64,000 nt of DNA from Carposina sasakii (Eukaryota; Arthropoda; Insecta; Lepidoptera; Carposinidae), in NCBI GenBank assembly GCA_014607495.2, contig CP053162.1, forward strand, positions 992,001 through 1,056,000, in the 5' to 3' direction. Below the pieces are notes generated by a model, which worked only from the letters and a program-made list of their open reading frames with translations, searched no databases and was not told the DNA's origin. Below are positions 20,325 through 35,300 of this stretch, piece after piece. Made by a program: the position numbers and the translations under genes. Within the stretch, counting starts at the first letter, position 1, and each line of letters starts with the position of its first letter.

Positions 20325-23300
20325 GTAATGTCGGTATTTATAACTCAAGCTCAATGTCAATATCGCTCGACGCAGCGATGGATCCCGCACGTTTTCCGAT
20401 TTTCTGTATGATTTAAATCGTAAATTATACGTAGCTCAAAGTCAGTAAATGCTCATATTCAATGGGCTTCGCTGTTAAAGAACTGGGTATTGCAATCTGA
20501 TAATGTTGGTATATTTATAATTCAAGGTATTGCTGTGCAAATATGCCTCGGTCCAGTTGTTGACTCAGCATTATGTATACTTAAGATTGGATTGGTGTGC
20601 TTAAGTACATAAGCTTTGTAATGATTATTTAAATACCCAGTTACAACCAAAAACTTCATTTTTGTGCCTTCCTCACCAAATATTTTTAATCCCACATTTG
20701 AATGCAACTTCATGCAGGTTCACACTGATTCACACTATTGTTTGTTATCTGAAGATTTTTTAGGCAGATTTGCATATTTTAAACTTCCTTATCTATAGGA
20801 TACATCTCTTACTCCAGGTATTTAAAATATAGTCACAGAAAGATTAAATTCTAATACCACACCGTAATAAAATAGTAAACTGTATGTCCAGTATGTTATC
20901 TTAGTTTTTTAAACGGTCCTTATGTGGATTTGCTTATTTCATCTTGTAGCCATGTGTGATTCCCATTACAATATTATATTATAATGGAATTATATTAAAA
21001 TATACCTGTCACTACTAACCAAACTTGTACATCTCAACTTTACCCTCAAAATTGGTCAGAAGTGGCATGTGGTTCTATCGGCCTTTGGTGCTCTGCTTAC
21101 CCCGTAAGGGATAAAGGCATGATTATATGTATATGTATATTAAAATTTAAAATCAATTACAATAGAAAATTCCAATAATGTTGAAACGCAAGTTGTGCAA
21201 CTGCGCTGCAGTATTCAACATGAACATAAAGTATTAGTAAAATCATATGAGTCAGACTTGAAATGCATCTTGCACATCATATTTATGATCAAACTTAACA
21301 AATATACTCTAGGTACCTAATGGAAGATAATTTAATTCCCGTCCCCCATAGACTCAAGCAGGAAAAAAAATCAGGATATTAAGTTATGTATATAGAACTA
21401 AAGATATTTTAACTCTGTTTACATAATATGTGTGGCAGAAAAGTAAATATGCAAACCATAAAATGTTACATATTGTGACGCCGCCAGCGACGTCACAAGG
21501 GAGATGGCAGAGTCACAGCTACAATACCTACAACAGGTAAAGCATTTGATCACACATCTGTCAGCTTGAAGATGATCTAGCCTTGACATTAATATAATTT
21601 AATGTGAACAGTAGACGGGTTAATAGCAAACTTTGTTGGGGCTGTCCATATGTATGTAGATGAAATCCTCTACTTAGATAAAATATCATATCTAAGTTAT
21701 AAAATTTTAAATTTCCAACAAGTTGATAATGTTGACAATATGGTTGATTCCGGCAGTCACACTTAAACCTAAACGTAAAATTAGTCCTACCTGTCCTTTT
21801 CGCTCTCAGCCATTTATGTTAAGAACGGAGAGAGATAGACCTGACTAAGATTAGGTTTAGGTTTAAGTGTGACTGCCGGAATCGACCCTATTATTAACAC
21901 CACTGTAAAATTATATAAAATTAAATTGTTGAAATAAAGTTACAAGATTACCAGGGCCATCATTTAACTATGATCTGTTAGCAGGATTATTGTCTCTTAT
22001 TGTGGACTAGCGGCCGCCCACAGCTTCGCCCGCGTGAGAGTGCATTACTCCCGAGCGAAGCCGGGGCGGGTCCCTAGTTATACATTATAAACCCTCCTCG
22101 TGAATCACTCGATCTATTAAAAAAAACCGCATCAAAACTCGTTCCCTAGTTTGAAAGATTTAAGCATACATAGGGACGGACAAACAGCGGCAAGCGACTT
22201 TGCAGCTGATGCATTCTATTAAAACAGGCAATAGGCATTATACATAAACTCTCCAAACAGGCTGCTGCGAAGTGATATTCGAATCTGAGATGTCGGTTCT
22301 GGAGCTGGTCAACGAAGTGTGCAGTTCAGTCCTGAATGCGCAAGGGAAGCTGACGCCATATGCCGCGGCGGAATGCAGGCGGTCGGTCAACGAGACCTGC
22401 GGTGTCGACATCGCCGACTTCCTCAAACGCAACGAAAACGTCGGCAAAACCACCAAGATGCTTCTAGAAACGATCAGAAAAAGCAACAGCACCTGCCTGA
22501 ACGAGCATTTCGGAGTGCCAGTATGGTCTCTCAGCACGCATACCGCATTGAACTCCTGGCAGATGGATGATAGTTAGTGTTGTGTGATTGTTTGGATAAC
22601 AAGGCATGTTTTCGTGATGTAACTAACTCGTTTTCAACGTTTTCCCAACTAAAATTGGTGTTTGACTAAAATGTTTAGGTATTCTTATGTAATTTTGCTC
22701 TGTTTACTTAACATCGCGATCACGTTTTCCATTTCTTTGTGTGCTAGGTGTGGTCAGATTAAAACGGTCATAGAATGAACGGTAGTTAAGTTAGGTAGGT
22801 CGTTAGTTCGTTTAAAAAGCCATAGTTTTACCATTATTACAGACATAAAAAAAAGTTTGCAAGAACAGAACCAATTTTTTTAACAACAAAAGGCGTACCT
22901 ATTTAAATTTTAACGCGACAGTTTTAGTTCATGTTTAAAGAAAAACAACGCATCTTTCTTGAACACACATTAAAGTGATCTGATCCTTATGGCGTTACCA
23001 TAAGGTTCTCCCTTCGTGTAAGTACCTATACAAGACATGAAGACGTACCCTCGGCTTTCACAAAGAACAGAGGAACGCGGTGATTCAAGTAATACACGTT
23101 TCAAAGTGGCCCAGTGTTTAGTTGACAAGAACTCAAGAACAAAAGTTTTAACGCATTGTCGCCATGTAAGGTCATTAGAGTATGGCCCAAGGCATCAGAA
23201 TCGAGCGTACTACTGATTAATCCATACAACATAGTTGATCTTTTCATAAATGATAAAGTAACTCTCCGAACTATGTTACGTTTTCGCAACTGAATGGAAT

Positions 23301-26300
23301 TTTGGGGAATTTTTCACTCCGTGTACGAACACACGAGAGCAATTCATAGGCTTGAAAGAATTGACTACAAATTACGCGCATTTAGGTGTTTTCCATCTTC
23401 ATACCTCTTCTTATGTCTTGCAACGGGCGCGGCGAGAATACTTTTCATGTGAACTCTTGTTTCTTGTCCTTCGAATACCGCTCTCAGTGTGTTATTAGTT
23501 ATTCCATGGGCCAATCAATTATTTGTTTAAGCGTTTGCTCGTCTCTTACAACTTACACCACCCGCCGCTAGACTAATACGAAAAATGTTGCACGTCTGAA
23601 CATTTTCAGGTTTTACTCACGACCGACGCCCGCTAACTATGCCTAAGTGACTTGTCACACTTGGCAACCAAAGCGTGACATGGTGGGGAAACACGTTAGT
23701 TTACATATTTATTGATATTTGACTAGGTTCTGGCTATTTTGAAATTCATTTTGTTGTTCTCTGTTATAAACTTAAAACTGGCTGAAGTGTTACACTAACG
23801 GAATAGGTGAAAACTGTGCAGCTTACCTAAAGATCTTGATTTATCGATAATCTTATAAGATGTTACACTCTTTTTATGAAAATACATAGGAACCTATGTG
23901 GAATCAGACGCTGTTGGCAGAGTTTCACTCCCTCGCAATTTTAACTTAGCTGCTTTATAATGCTAGATGCGAAATGTGTGGGTGGTATGTCGACAGAGAC
24001 ACCAGAGATCTGATTAAAGTAGTATATTGTTTCGTTCAAGTACGCCTGAAACAGAAACTCGAAATCTAGATATATATTTTTAAATCAATTGGAAATAGAC
24101 GTTTAGTTCGACACTTGGAAATGTTTAGTAAGAAATTGTAGCTAAATTTGGGTTTGGCAGTTGGCATAGAAGTACTTATATCGTGATTCCTTTCTCCGAA
24201 CAAGAAAGAACCAACGTTTGAAACCCGAAGTTTTGATGTTGGCAATATCACGAAATTAACGTTGAAGAGGTCGCATCACCAAGTCATGATTAGAACACAA
24301 TTCGCACCAACTAATTTCATAAAATTTGACCTACTTCGTCAATTGGTGCTACCTAATTTGTGTATAAAAACCATATGTGCTCCAAGGCTGCCATGCCATC
24401 CGGGTTCCGTGTAAGACAAATAAATATGGTTAACACACACCATGGCCGTTGTTACTGGCAGCAGATGTTACTGGCTTGGGAATAATGTACTGACAGCTAT
24501 AATCCATATTTCCATCACTACAATAGTATTCTCCCACCGTATGTAGGTATTGAAGGTACAGATGATATATGCAACAGCCCCCTGTTTTCGTATCTAGCAA
24601 AAGCAATGCGTAAGCTAAAATCGTATATTTTTGCTGGTTGCTGATAAAATTCGTATTATCTACGTAACAAGGAAATTTTCCATTGCAACGCGAAAATTGA
24701 TCAGTTTGTGCTATCCTATTACAATGTTACCATTTTGCTATTTTTTTTTTTCAAATTTCAAAGCGGTTTTCCTGGGATGAACGGTCATCATAGATGGCGT
24801 GATGTATATTTAGAAAGATCGCGTTATTATTTACTCAGTTGGTCACTAACTCACTGTGTAATTCTGAAATATGTTTTCCATATAATTTTCATTAACTGTT
24901 GGCTATTTAATTGTTTGAATAACGGCATGTAAAACGCTTGTAACAAATTATCGCCTAACGTTGTCGGCCTGCTACGGCACGAGTAGCCTCCTACATATTG
25001 ACTGTTAAAACGAGGCACGAGTAGCCTGCTACATATTGACTGTTAAAACGAGGCACGAGTAGCCTGCTACATATTGACTGTTAAAACGAGGCACGAGTAG
25101 CCTGCTACATATTGACTGTTAAAACGAGGCACGAGTAGCCTGCTACATATTGACTGTTAAAACGAGGCACGAGTAGCCTGCTACATATTGACTGTTAAAA
25201 CGAGGCACGAGTAGCCTCCTACATATTGGCCGTTAAAACGAGTGTTCTACAGTTTACAATAATTACTAACCCATCTATCAAAAATAGCCTTAAATCTCTC
25301 TATATCACCTATTTACATCTTTAGAATATAAATATCTAACGCCAAGAGTTCGATAGCTGATATAGCTCCTAATAGTGTACTAAAATTTCATTTCTATTGC
25401 CTATTTATTGAGAGATGTCTATCTTCTTTTCTTGTCCTTCTTTACCAGCCTTTTATATTTAATAATCACTTTCAAATTTTCTTCAAATCAGCAGTGAATT
25501 TTTTTTTATTCAAAGTTCATTTATTAATAACATAAGTAACAAAAAAACTGTAAGCTTAGATTAGCAACAGTATACAATTATTATAAGATAGTTGTGTCGA
25601 TTATACAGACTAAATAGTTCGTCTTTCTAAACATAAAATCTATCGTTAAGCTTTTGCTTTGTGTACGAGTATGACTAAAAATTTTGGTTCCGAAATCGAA
25701 CACGGGAGTTATTCTTTGAACAGGGACTCTAACAAATTTCTAGTGGTATCTAGTCAACTAACGCAGCAATTCCTTCCACAGAAGTGAAGCAAGAGAGGCC
25801 CCTAATGCGCGGAATGGGCCCCCATCCGGCGCTACGGGAGCGAGGGCGCGCCATCCCTCCTGGGGCCCCCACGCCACCATCCAGGGTCTCAGTGCCAATG
25901 CCCCCTCACGTCAGGGTACGGTCCTCCCCGTTATCGGTGTACTTTGAGCTCGACATCAAGGTCAGTCGGTTTGCTTGGTGGTGTGCGAGATGCTTTGCTG
26001 CGTCAGGTGGGTTGGGGACTCCCAAAATGGATAGATGCTATGCCATTGTAACAACCTTTAGCATTGATGTATGGGGGCCACCGAATTTTGCTCACCAGTT
26101 GGCGCCACTGTACCTGAAGATAATAAAAGTTATCATTAATAGTTCTTACAAGAACCTATATCTTAAATAGGTATATCTTAAAATAATAACAAACTTGACT
26201 CCAAAAACCTTTCTTAGCCCCTCTGGCGACAAACACACTCGCGGCCCATTTCAAGTAGTTCTCGATAATATCATATGTCGATGACGATTCTATCGACTCG

Positions 26301-29300
26301 AAAATAGATGTTACTACTACTTGTTTAAGCCCTCTAAAGGTATATGTAACAAGTAATGATGTTAACAGTGTAGAACTGTTGTCTCTGTGCTAGCTAGCAC
26401 ACAAAGACGACACTGTAGATACAAGGTTACAAAAGCAGTAGATTTCTTTTATCAAACTAGAAAAATTGATAACGATATACTTATGTCTTAAGTAGTATTA
26501 AACATTGGAATTATTCAATTTGGACTGCATCTTTTACCCAAACCCCTCTGATTCTATTTTGGGAGTCCTCTAAAAATTTCTATATAACACATTGACACTA
26601 TGCTGCTGCTTCAACTAAACGGCGTTACTAAACTACCGGTAAGTTTTAGATGTACTAATAAATTAATTATACCTATTTACCTAACTACCAGCCATTTCAT
26701 TCTCGAAGCGGCACACATACTGTGTACAAAATGAACAGATCACTTTTACAACTTAACCTGTTTATATTATATTACCAACTTGAAAACAAAATTAAACTAA
26801 AGATCCATACAGAATCTCTGACTCAAGCGCATTACGAGGAAACAAACAACGCTTAGCAACCGTAAATACTGCCCACTCTTGCGCCGGAGCACAATAACGC
26901 CATATCCACTTTAAAATGGCTCAATTTATCAGCTGAGAGCGCATCTTATTTAAATACTTACTATGTCAGCGGTTCGCGAAAGGTGGTCCGCGGTACCCTG
27001 GGGTTCCGTGAAAGGGCCGCAAGGGTTCCGTAAAAAATATTATATTATCACACGTTCCGTGACCAACGTTGTTCGCGCGCACCGAAGTAGTTATCAAAGT
27101 AGGGTTCCGTTAGGAAAAGTATAATCAATTAGGGTTCCTTGGTAAAAAAATTGGGAACCCCTGTACTATGCTACCATATACGCAGCAGTAGGTAATCCCC
27201 AAAAATTCTAGATCACTAGATGAGTAATCTGTGGCGCCTGTGGGAACGTGTGGTCTAAAATTCGTTCCTAATTGAGACCATGAGGTTTTACGAGCATTAC
27301 GTTACCACGGAGAGGTCAAGGAGAATTAAGCCACTGTAATGCTCGGCTTCCTTCACTGATGTGTGCTGATGATGCTCGGTGAGGGTGCAGCCTAAAAACT
27401 TTCACTAAAACCATTTCTTGTAGCTTAATCTAAAGGGTGTGGTGGATTGATTTATTCCTATCCACACGTTTTAGATGAGGTCTATGTTTGGCTGTGCTTG
27501 CATATTCATGTTTTTGTGTAATTCAAAATTAATAAATACTGCCTCGTTTGAGTGCGATTATGTTTTGTTTGATTTTTTTATTGACCTTTTTCGATTTCTT
27601 TTTCTCTGGGCGCAAACAAGATACCATAATTTTTAATTGTTGGAATCCAACTGGCCTAGTGGTTATAACCTAGATGAAATGTTATCAAAGTCAAATCAAA
27701 GTACATTTATCCTATGCTCAGGCGAGACTACAGTGGGGTAAGCACGAACCCTTTTACGCGGCGTAACGTTAGCGACTCGCTAGCAAAATCTATGTGATTT
27801 GACAGTTTGTAGCTAGCGTTACGGACTATCGAGAGGTTCGTACTTATCCCTCTGATCTCCATTTAGTACGTTTCAAACTTATACATGCTCGTCATCGTAA
27901 GATTGGATTGAAAGTATCTACAGAAAAGCATGATTAGGTTTAACTTTTGCACATCGGCATTAAAATTGTTGAGAATCTGAATAAACAGAATTCGCTGATG
28001 CTTATGACTCAGGTCCCGAATTGGTAGAAAGAGTACCAATTACAAAAATGATGTCATTCTCATTATTTTGGGCGGACGAGACGTGATCTTGAACTAGATT
28101 ATTTAGCGCATAGTTATTTTGTTCTAGAGGGTATTGATAGAGGCATTCTTTTAAAAATTTTGATGCTGAGTCTTGCAATAATACCTACCTACTTTCTAGC
28201 TAGAACAACATATTTACAATTTAAATTTACAATTTAAATAAATAAATATTCACATACTACACAACACATTAACCTAGTCCCACACTAAGGTCCTTAAGGC
28301 CTTGTGTCGTGGGTACTAAGCAACGGTATATAAATACATAGATAAGTATAGAAACATCCATGACTCGGAAACAAAGATCAATATTCATCATTTATCAATG
28401 TTTGCACCTACCGGGATTCGAACCCAGGACCTATGGCGTCGCAGGCAGGGTCACTGCCTACTAGACCAATCGGCCGTCGACCTAGATCTTGGGCAGAATA
28501 TGCTTTTAAGTTATTAGCCTAGTTTCTTTTTATATCTTTGTGGGAATCAATAGGGAAATATGTATCTACTATTATTATTAGGGACAGGACCAAAATACAA
28601 GGCGCATTGTGACAATAACTCATCTTGCATTGGCTAAACAACTCAGCTCATACATAGCTTCAATATACGCCGTTTAGCGAAATGTTATAAGCCCATTATA
28701 GAGAACCTGTCCACTTTATTGTACGATTATGGACCTATCCCTCTTCTGATACGACCTGTGTGGATAGAATGATGACAGATACATCTGTAGCACTGACATG
28801 GAGCATACAAGAAATACACAATGTCTGGTCATTTACTGACATAGAGATTCATACATAAACACGGCTGTATTACCGAACTAGAACTGCAGGATCATACAGG
28901 AGATCGCTCAGCCATCACAGCATACCTACCAGGGGGTAAATGTTAACGATCTCACCTAGCTTATCCCCTGAGATACTCGTAATGCTCGAATTCCTTAATC
29001 GACTCCTACGAAATGCACGCATTGAGATGCAGCTGATGTATTCTAGTAAGGCCCCGCATCGATACGGGAATAAATAAATGAATAAATGTGCTGTGGGGAT
29101 ATTTAGGCGTGCACACGGAAAGCAGCTATCCCTGATTATAACTCACGGAACCACGAAACACCGCATGTTGTATTGTCTCGTAACCATTCTTAAGGCGACC
29201 GACACGTTGCTGGCTCTGTTTCAGATGATCGTGAAAGTGTCAATTCATGTCTTAAAATAATAATTGGAGTAAGTATAGTGCGGGGCTTCACTAGAATACA

Positions 29301-32300
29301 TCAGCTGCATCTCCTTCCGTGCATGTAAGAGTCGACGAAGGAACTCGGGCTATCATCTGTTCCATACGTGGTACCTAAGTGCTTGGTGCAAGTTTGCATC
29401 AGTCTTCAGGCTGCGATGTGTCATTAAGTTAGGTAGGAGCCTCATCAATATTCATATTCTTCATCATATTTCTGGGAAATTTTCCCTTGAGGACACTTAA
29501 TTCGATACAAGACAACTTAAACAGATACATACATAAAAATACGGCTGTATTCCCGTAATGGGGGTAGCCAGAAATGCAGGATCATAAACGCTATCCCACA
29601 GCCACATCATAGCGGTGAGCCTGGGACAGATGTATGTAAATTTGGGTTGCCAACCGTCCTATTTTCCCAGGACATGTCCTGCTTTTTGGGGTGTCCTGAG
29701 TTTTAAAATCCTGACACGTTCGCTGTCGACAGATTTTCTAACGGTGCCGACATCGGGCAAATAAGCGTCAGCGGCACCTCTAGAAAGTCTAAAAGAAGCA
29801 AATACGTAATCACCGGCACTGAATGTGTTAAAGACCTATGATTTGAACTCACTCCAATCGTATTGTCACTGGGCTCGCTTTTTGTCCTGGCTTTTAATCG
29901 AAATGTCCTGGTTTTTCTTCCTCAAATCCTGGTTTTCAACGTTTTGAGATGGCAACCCTAATATAAATGATAGTTCAGCAGATAAAGGAATATTACTACT
30001 AAGGGCCGATTATTACAATGCTCCGATAGGCTATCTGAAAGATAAAGTTAGAATGATAGCATCTTTATTATCCCCATATTAGTGGTCGGCACTAGAACTT
30101 AGCAACTAATGCAATACACGTACATATCCTTCAGATAAGATTGGAAACCATTGGAAATATCGGCCCTAAAACATCTTCAATAAAGATGTTAAAAATATTG
30201 TCACATGACTAAACAGACGCTTCAAATAACCTTAGTTTCAAGAATGTACTAGAACAAAGATGTAAAGTTTTACTACATGCACGCACGAAACATTGTGTTT
30301 CGATGAGGAAATTACACAGAAATTTTATGTTCTAGCTCTAGGTAAATATATTGAATTGAACATATCTCTTCACTTGGTAGGCATGTACCTGCCTACCAAG
30401 TGAAGTAAGTGGTTCCTATGTAAATCCTGTCAAATTGAGTCATAAAATGACAATAAACTTACTAAAGTCTAGACAGAATCGATGGATGCGCAGGAGCGGC
30501 CAGTTATTTCTGCTCGGTGTCTAGGTCGTGCAATCTAGGACGCCAGCGCAATGCCAATACAACTTGCTTTGTTTATGTTTTACTAGTAGGTTTTCCCAAT
30601 ATCAGTATGAACGTGATGCTAAGCAAATAGGTACTTACCTACGTAGATTTTAATAGGTAACTCGTAAAACTGACGGTCTTTCGTAGTAAAAATTACATAA
30701 TATGATTTTTAGGAATTGCAACTCCCGTCTATAAAGAGTCTTTAAAGACAACTTGTTTGTCATATTTTATTTGTTCTTTAGTTACTATTAACTCCAAGTT
30801 TGCCTTTTCCCCAATCACTGGAATTTTACGCCAATATTAATATTAGAAACACGGAGCTATTTTCCCGGTGTGTAGATAAAATATCGATATCCCACCGCTG
30901 ATATCTCGCTAAATAAAAACTAAAATATTAAGTTGCCAGCCGTGTAGTCGGCAGAATCGGCTAGAACCACCGCAGGTCTGCTCATGGGTAGCGTAGGAAG
31001 ACGATTAGGGATTCCGGGAGGTGGGCTGCAGCGCCTCCTGACATAGTCCGAAAATCACACTGCGATCAACAACCCGTCTGCCCAGCGAGGTGACGTATTA
31101 TGGGAAAAATCTCCCTTTGTAGGGAGGCCTATACGCTACGTCTAGCAATAGACTGCTGGAGGCTGATGTGTATGTATTAGATAGTCGAATTAGTCAAGAA
31201 AAATTATCCCAACTGAGGTAAACTTAAACCCAGGAAGTAAACATAGCTCAATTAAAACTAATTGATTTCCTTGTTTTGTTTGACCCGACCCTACTTGGGG
31301 TACATAAAAAGAGGCAAGTACGTTGTGAAGCGATGGCTTACTTTCTCCGCAAACGTGTAAGTAAGTTACGTGATCAATGAGCATACTAACTAGACACGTA
31401 TTTGACAATTTCACAAGAGAGGGCGGAGTGCGTCTCGGGTATGGAGGAAACATGATGAGGAGGTGGAGAAACGAGAAAATAATGGTACTGAAGCACGCTT
31501 GTGTAGAGGCGCGTTGCGACGCGTTGTGTTGTACTGAACTAGGCCATACTGGTCACACGGAGTGAGTACGCAGCGTAATCGCATTCGTGTACTACTCGGT
31601 AGATTTTCATTGCTGTTGGTGACGTCAGTAGGAGAATATTAGTTAAAAATCTAATAAAAGTACTATCTAATAAATACAAGACATCGGCCAATCACCTACA
31701 TCAAAAATATTAAGGTAAAATTAGTTATGGTGGAACACTAATGTTAGCTAGTCATATGTTCATAATGCGCTGTCTACATTGAAGGTCGCACCTCCTCTTT
31801 GTCTTTACTTTATGTTTCAAGTTATGTGGATGCGCGTGCGCAATGTGCATTGCAAATTATATTGTCTAAGTGATTTCGTTTGCTTCTTCAATAGAGCAAA
31901 CAGGTGTTGGGTTTTCATGGTTGATTCGTTTAATGCCTTTTTGCAATAAGTAGAAAGATAAGATCAATTTTCATTGTACAGTTCAAGAGTCTTATGTACA
32001 TACTTATACATACTTGTGTTTTAAATAGAGAACCTCAGGATCCTAAGGAAACGAGCATAGTCGAGTAAAAGCTTGGCAACTATATCAGCTTAAACAGCCA
32101 TGGGAAAACTCGTGCCAATACAAATAATGATAGGTACTAGCGGCCGCCCACCACTTAGTCCTCGTTAACTTTAGAAATCCCGTTAATTACTGTTCCCTTG
32201 GGAATTTTGGGAAATAGTACCTTAGTGATCTTGTATACGCTTGTTGACTAGCTGCCACCGACGACTTGACCCGCGTTAACTTTATATTGAATATATGAAA

Positions 32301-35300
32301 ATACTTTCTTCGGATGCCTATATCATAAAAAGAACTAACGAACAATCAGACTGTGCGTTCATCCGTTGTCAATCATTCAGGATTCATTATTTTTAGTGTA
32401 CCTACTTATTGATTTCTGGATAATCAATAGAGATGGTATTACATTCTCCCTTATTCAAAATATATGATGAATATTGTATAACTTCATTGCTAGGCTATAT
32501 AGACATGCTCGGTCGTAAATCTTGTAGGTGTGTACCATGGAGAAGAAATAAAAGAGGAGCAGCGGCTAAGTATATTTTCATACAAAAATAGTGTTCCGCT
32601 GAGCGGGGGTGAAGTATGGGACGAGGGGAGCATCCTAACTCTGTAGCCCTCCCCATTTACATAGAAACCACCTTGTAATGACTAGCCAAATATACTTGCG
32701 TGTGGTTACAGCTACTGCGCTACATACACTGGCCCTGAAGCTCCGCCCCTATCATGACGTCATGGCCTCACGATTGCCGAACGACTCAGTTCATGGTCCC
32801 ACTTCCTCGTTTATACTTTTTCCATGGTGTGTATGCATACGCAAATGTACCCAAATTACGCAAATCGGTATAAACAGACGTACGATGTTAGTGCTATACG
32901 CATATTACAGCTTTGCGATTGCTGTCATAATAAAGTTTTTAACAGCATTGTTGGTGATTTTTTAAAATTTCTCTTCTCACAGGCGTATGGCGTAGTCAAA
33001 CGGTCCTTAATTTCAATTAGGATTCGATCGCGTTAACGTTTTATAGCCGACCAATCATGGTTCGCTGTTTAAGCGAAATCAACGGCACTACGTGATTGGT
33101 TAACAGTGGGGTAAGCACGAACCTCGGCGTAACGCTAGCGACTCGCTAGCAAAATGTATGTAATTTGACAGTTCGACGATAGCGTTACGGACTATAGAGA
33201 GGTGCGTGCTTACCCCTCTACTGTTAACGTTAACGCGGACGAATTCGTATTGAAAACACCTGGGCAAAATATTCGTACTGTGGAGACCCTAAACCGAAAT
33301 GAATTACAATTAACGCTCTATAAAACCACACTAGCATCAACCTAGGTAGGAACGTAGAATTCAGTGCTGATGCAGGGCTTCACTATCAGCTGCATCCCCT
33401 CTTTTGTGCATTTCGTAAGCCTCCCTTACGACTCTTAGGTACTAGGTATTTCAGGGTCGTTCCCTCAGGCGATGACCTAACAACTTGTATCTTTAAAGCT
33501 GGCCCAGTTATACTAAACATGTCTGTACCATCGGTATACGTCGTCGTGATTCTGCGAGTTCTAGCCTTTTTGGAAATACAGTCAATGTGTATACAGAATG
33601 ATTTTTGGTCGTCAACGTTCCCGAAAACTACGGAATCTTCTCATCATCACGATCATTTTTCTCCATGGAAGCATACCTGGGAAGTGTCTGGTTTCCAAAA
33701 TATTAGGGTCCAAAGTTAGTAAATTTACTGCATTTTTCTGCATAAATGCACATTAATAATAATTAATATTAATATTTACACACTTCACAACACATTAACT
33801 TAGTCCCACATTAAGAACCATAAGGTATTGTGTCGTGGGTACTAACCAACGACATATAAATACATAGATAAGTATAGAAACATCCATGACCCGGAAACAA
33901 ACATCACTATTCATCATATCAATGTTTGCATCTACCGGGATTCGAACCCAGGACCTATGGCGCTACAGACTACCTACTACACCATTCCGCCGTCATTGAC
34001 ACGTCTAGCAAGATTTACATAAAAATTTACATAGGTTCCCAGCATTTTTTTTTGCATAAACTTACTTTATTTGATGTATAGAGTACGTACCCTTCGTCAA
34101 GGGTGGCAACGAAAAAATATCCTGTATGTATGCTATGCTATCCCGCTACTTTTTAATGGCAAAAGAATCGCGTTGACGTACTATCCTGAGGTACTATTCC
34201 ACAGTTTGACAGGATGCCATCAAACCGCATCGTAAAACGGGAACCGGCCAGTATTTATGTTGCTTGTTCCAAAGTTTGTTCAGTCGGCTCTCTCATCCGC
34301 TATATCGTCTATCCTATTTGGTTTTATATAAAACAGTGAATTTATTTCAATAAATACCATACGTACGCACTAAATAATATCGTTAAAAAAGAGAATTATT
34401 TTAAAGTTCGAATCAACAACCGGAAGTATCCTATCCGCCATCTTGAATACATGTTTCTTTGTTAAATAAGTTGTAATACAAGGTAGTTGTGTAATAAAAT
34501 CTGTTTATGTTTACAATGGAAGACCAGAAAACGAAGGTAAAGGCTACATAATATTATAACACTAAGTGGGAATTTTATTTCATGTAGTTTAGTCATAAAT
34601 AATAGAAGGTAACGGGCTTAACAAGAGATAGGTACATTTATACAGGATGATTTTTGATCGTCAACGTTCCCGAAAACTACGGAATCTCCTCATCATCACG
34701 ATCATTTTTCTCTATGGAAGCATACCTGGGAAGTGTCTGGTTTCCAAAATATTAGGGTCCAAAGTTGAGTAAATAGACTGCGTTTTTCTGCATAAATGCA
34801 CATAGACGCGCGTAGCAAGATTTTTTCACGAGAAATAATTAATATCTGTCTATAAAAAAACTAACATAAACACTAGACACTATAAATTTCGCCAGATCAA
34901 GTAATTTAAAAAAAAAATTCCTAGCATTTTTTTTGGCATAAACTTCCTTTATTTGATGTATAGAGTACGTACCCTTCGTTAAAGGTGGCCACAAAAAAAC
35001 ATCCTGTATAACTAACTTCAAACACATATAGTACATATGACCAAATTTAGGGGGCCTTAATAAAAAATTTTAACTTTTACAATTCATATCAAGCATAGAT
35101 TTCTGATATCAAGAACTTTGTGCTCAAATAAAAATATCCGATGTACTTACCTATGTACGCAAGTAGGCTTAAAATATTAATGTGCCTACTTACTTACCTG
35201 ATACCTACCCTACCTGTAAATTTCTGTACAAAATATTATGTCACTCGCGTGATCATCTTATCCACCAACATTGCAAACGTCGTAAAACTGAAATACATTG

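Noticed and set aside
20028..20390. 120-codon open frame on the minus strand over RIC3 exon 1
   Set aside because: Shadow of exon 1 and its GC-rich leader; the plus strand has the membrane anchor, good start and donor.
24960..25250. CRISPR-like array (regular 38-bp units)
   Set aside because: The units are contiguous without distinct spacers and the context is a eukaryotic intron; it is a minisatellite.
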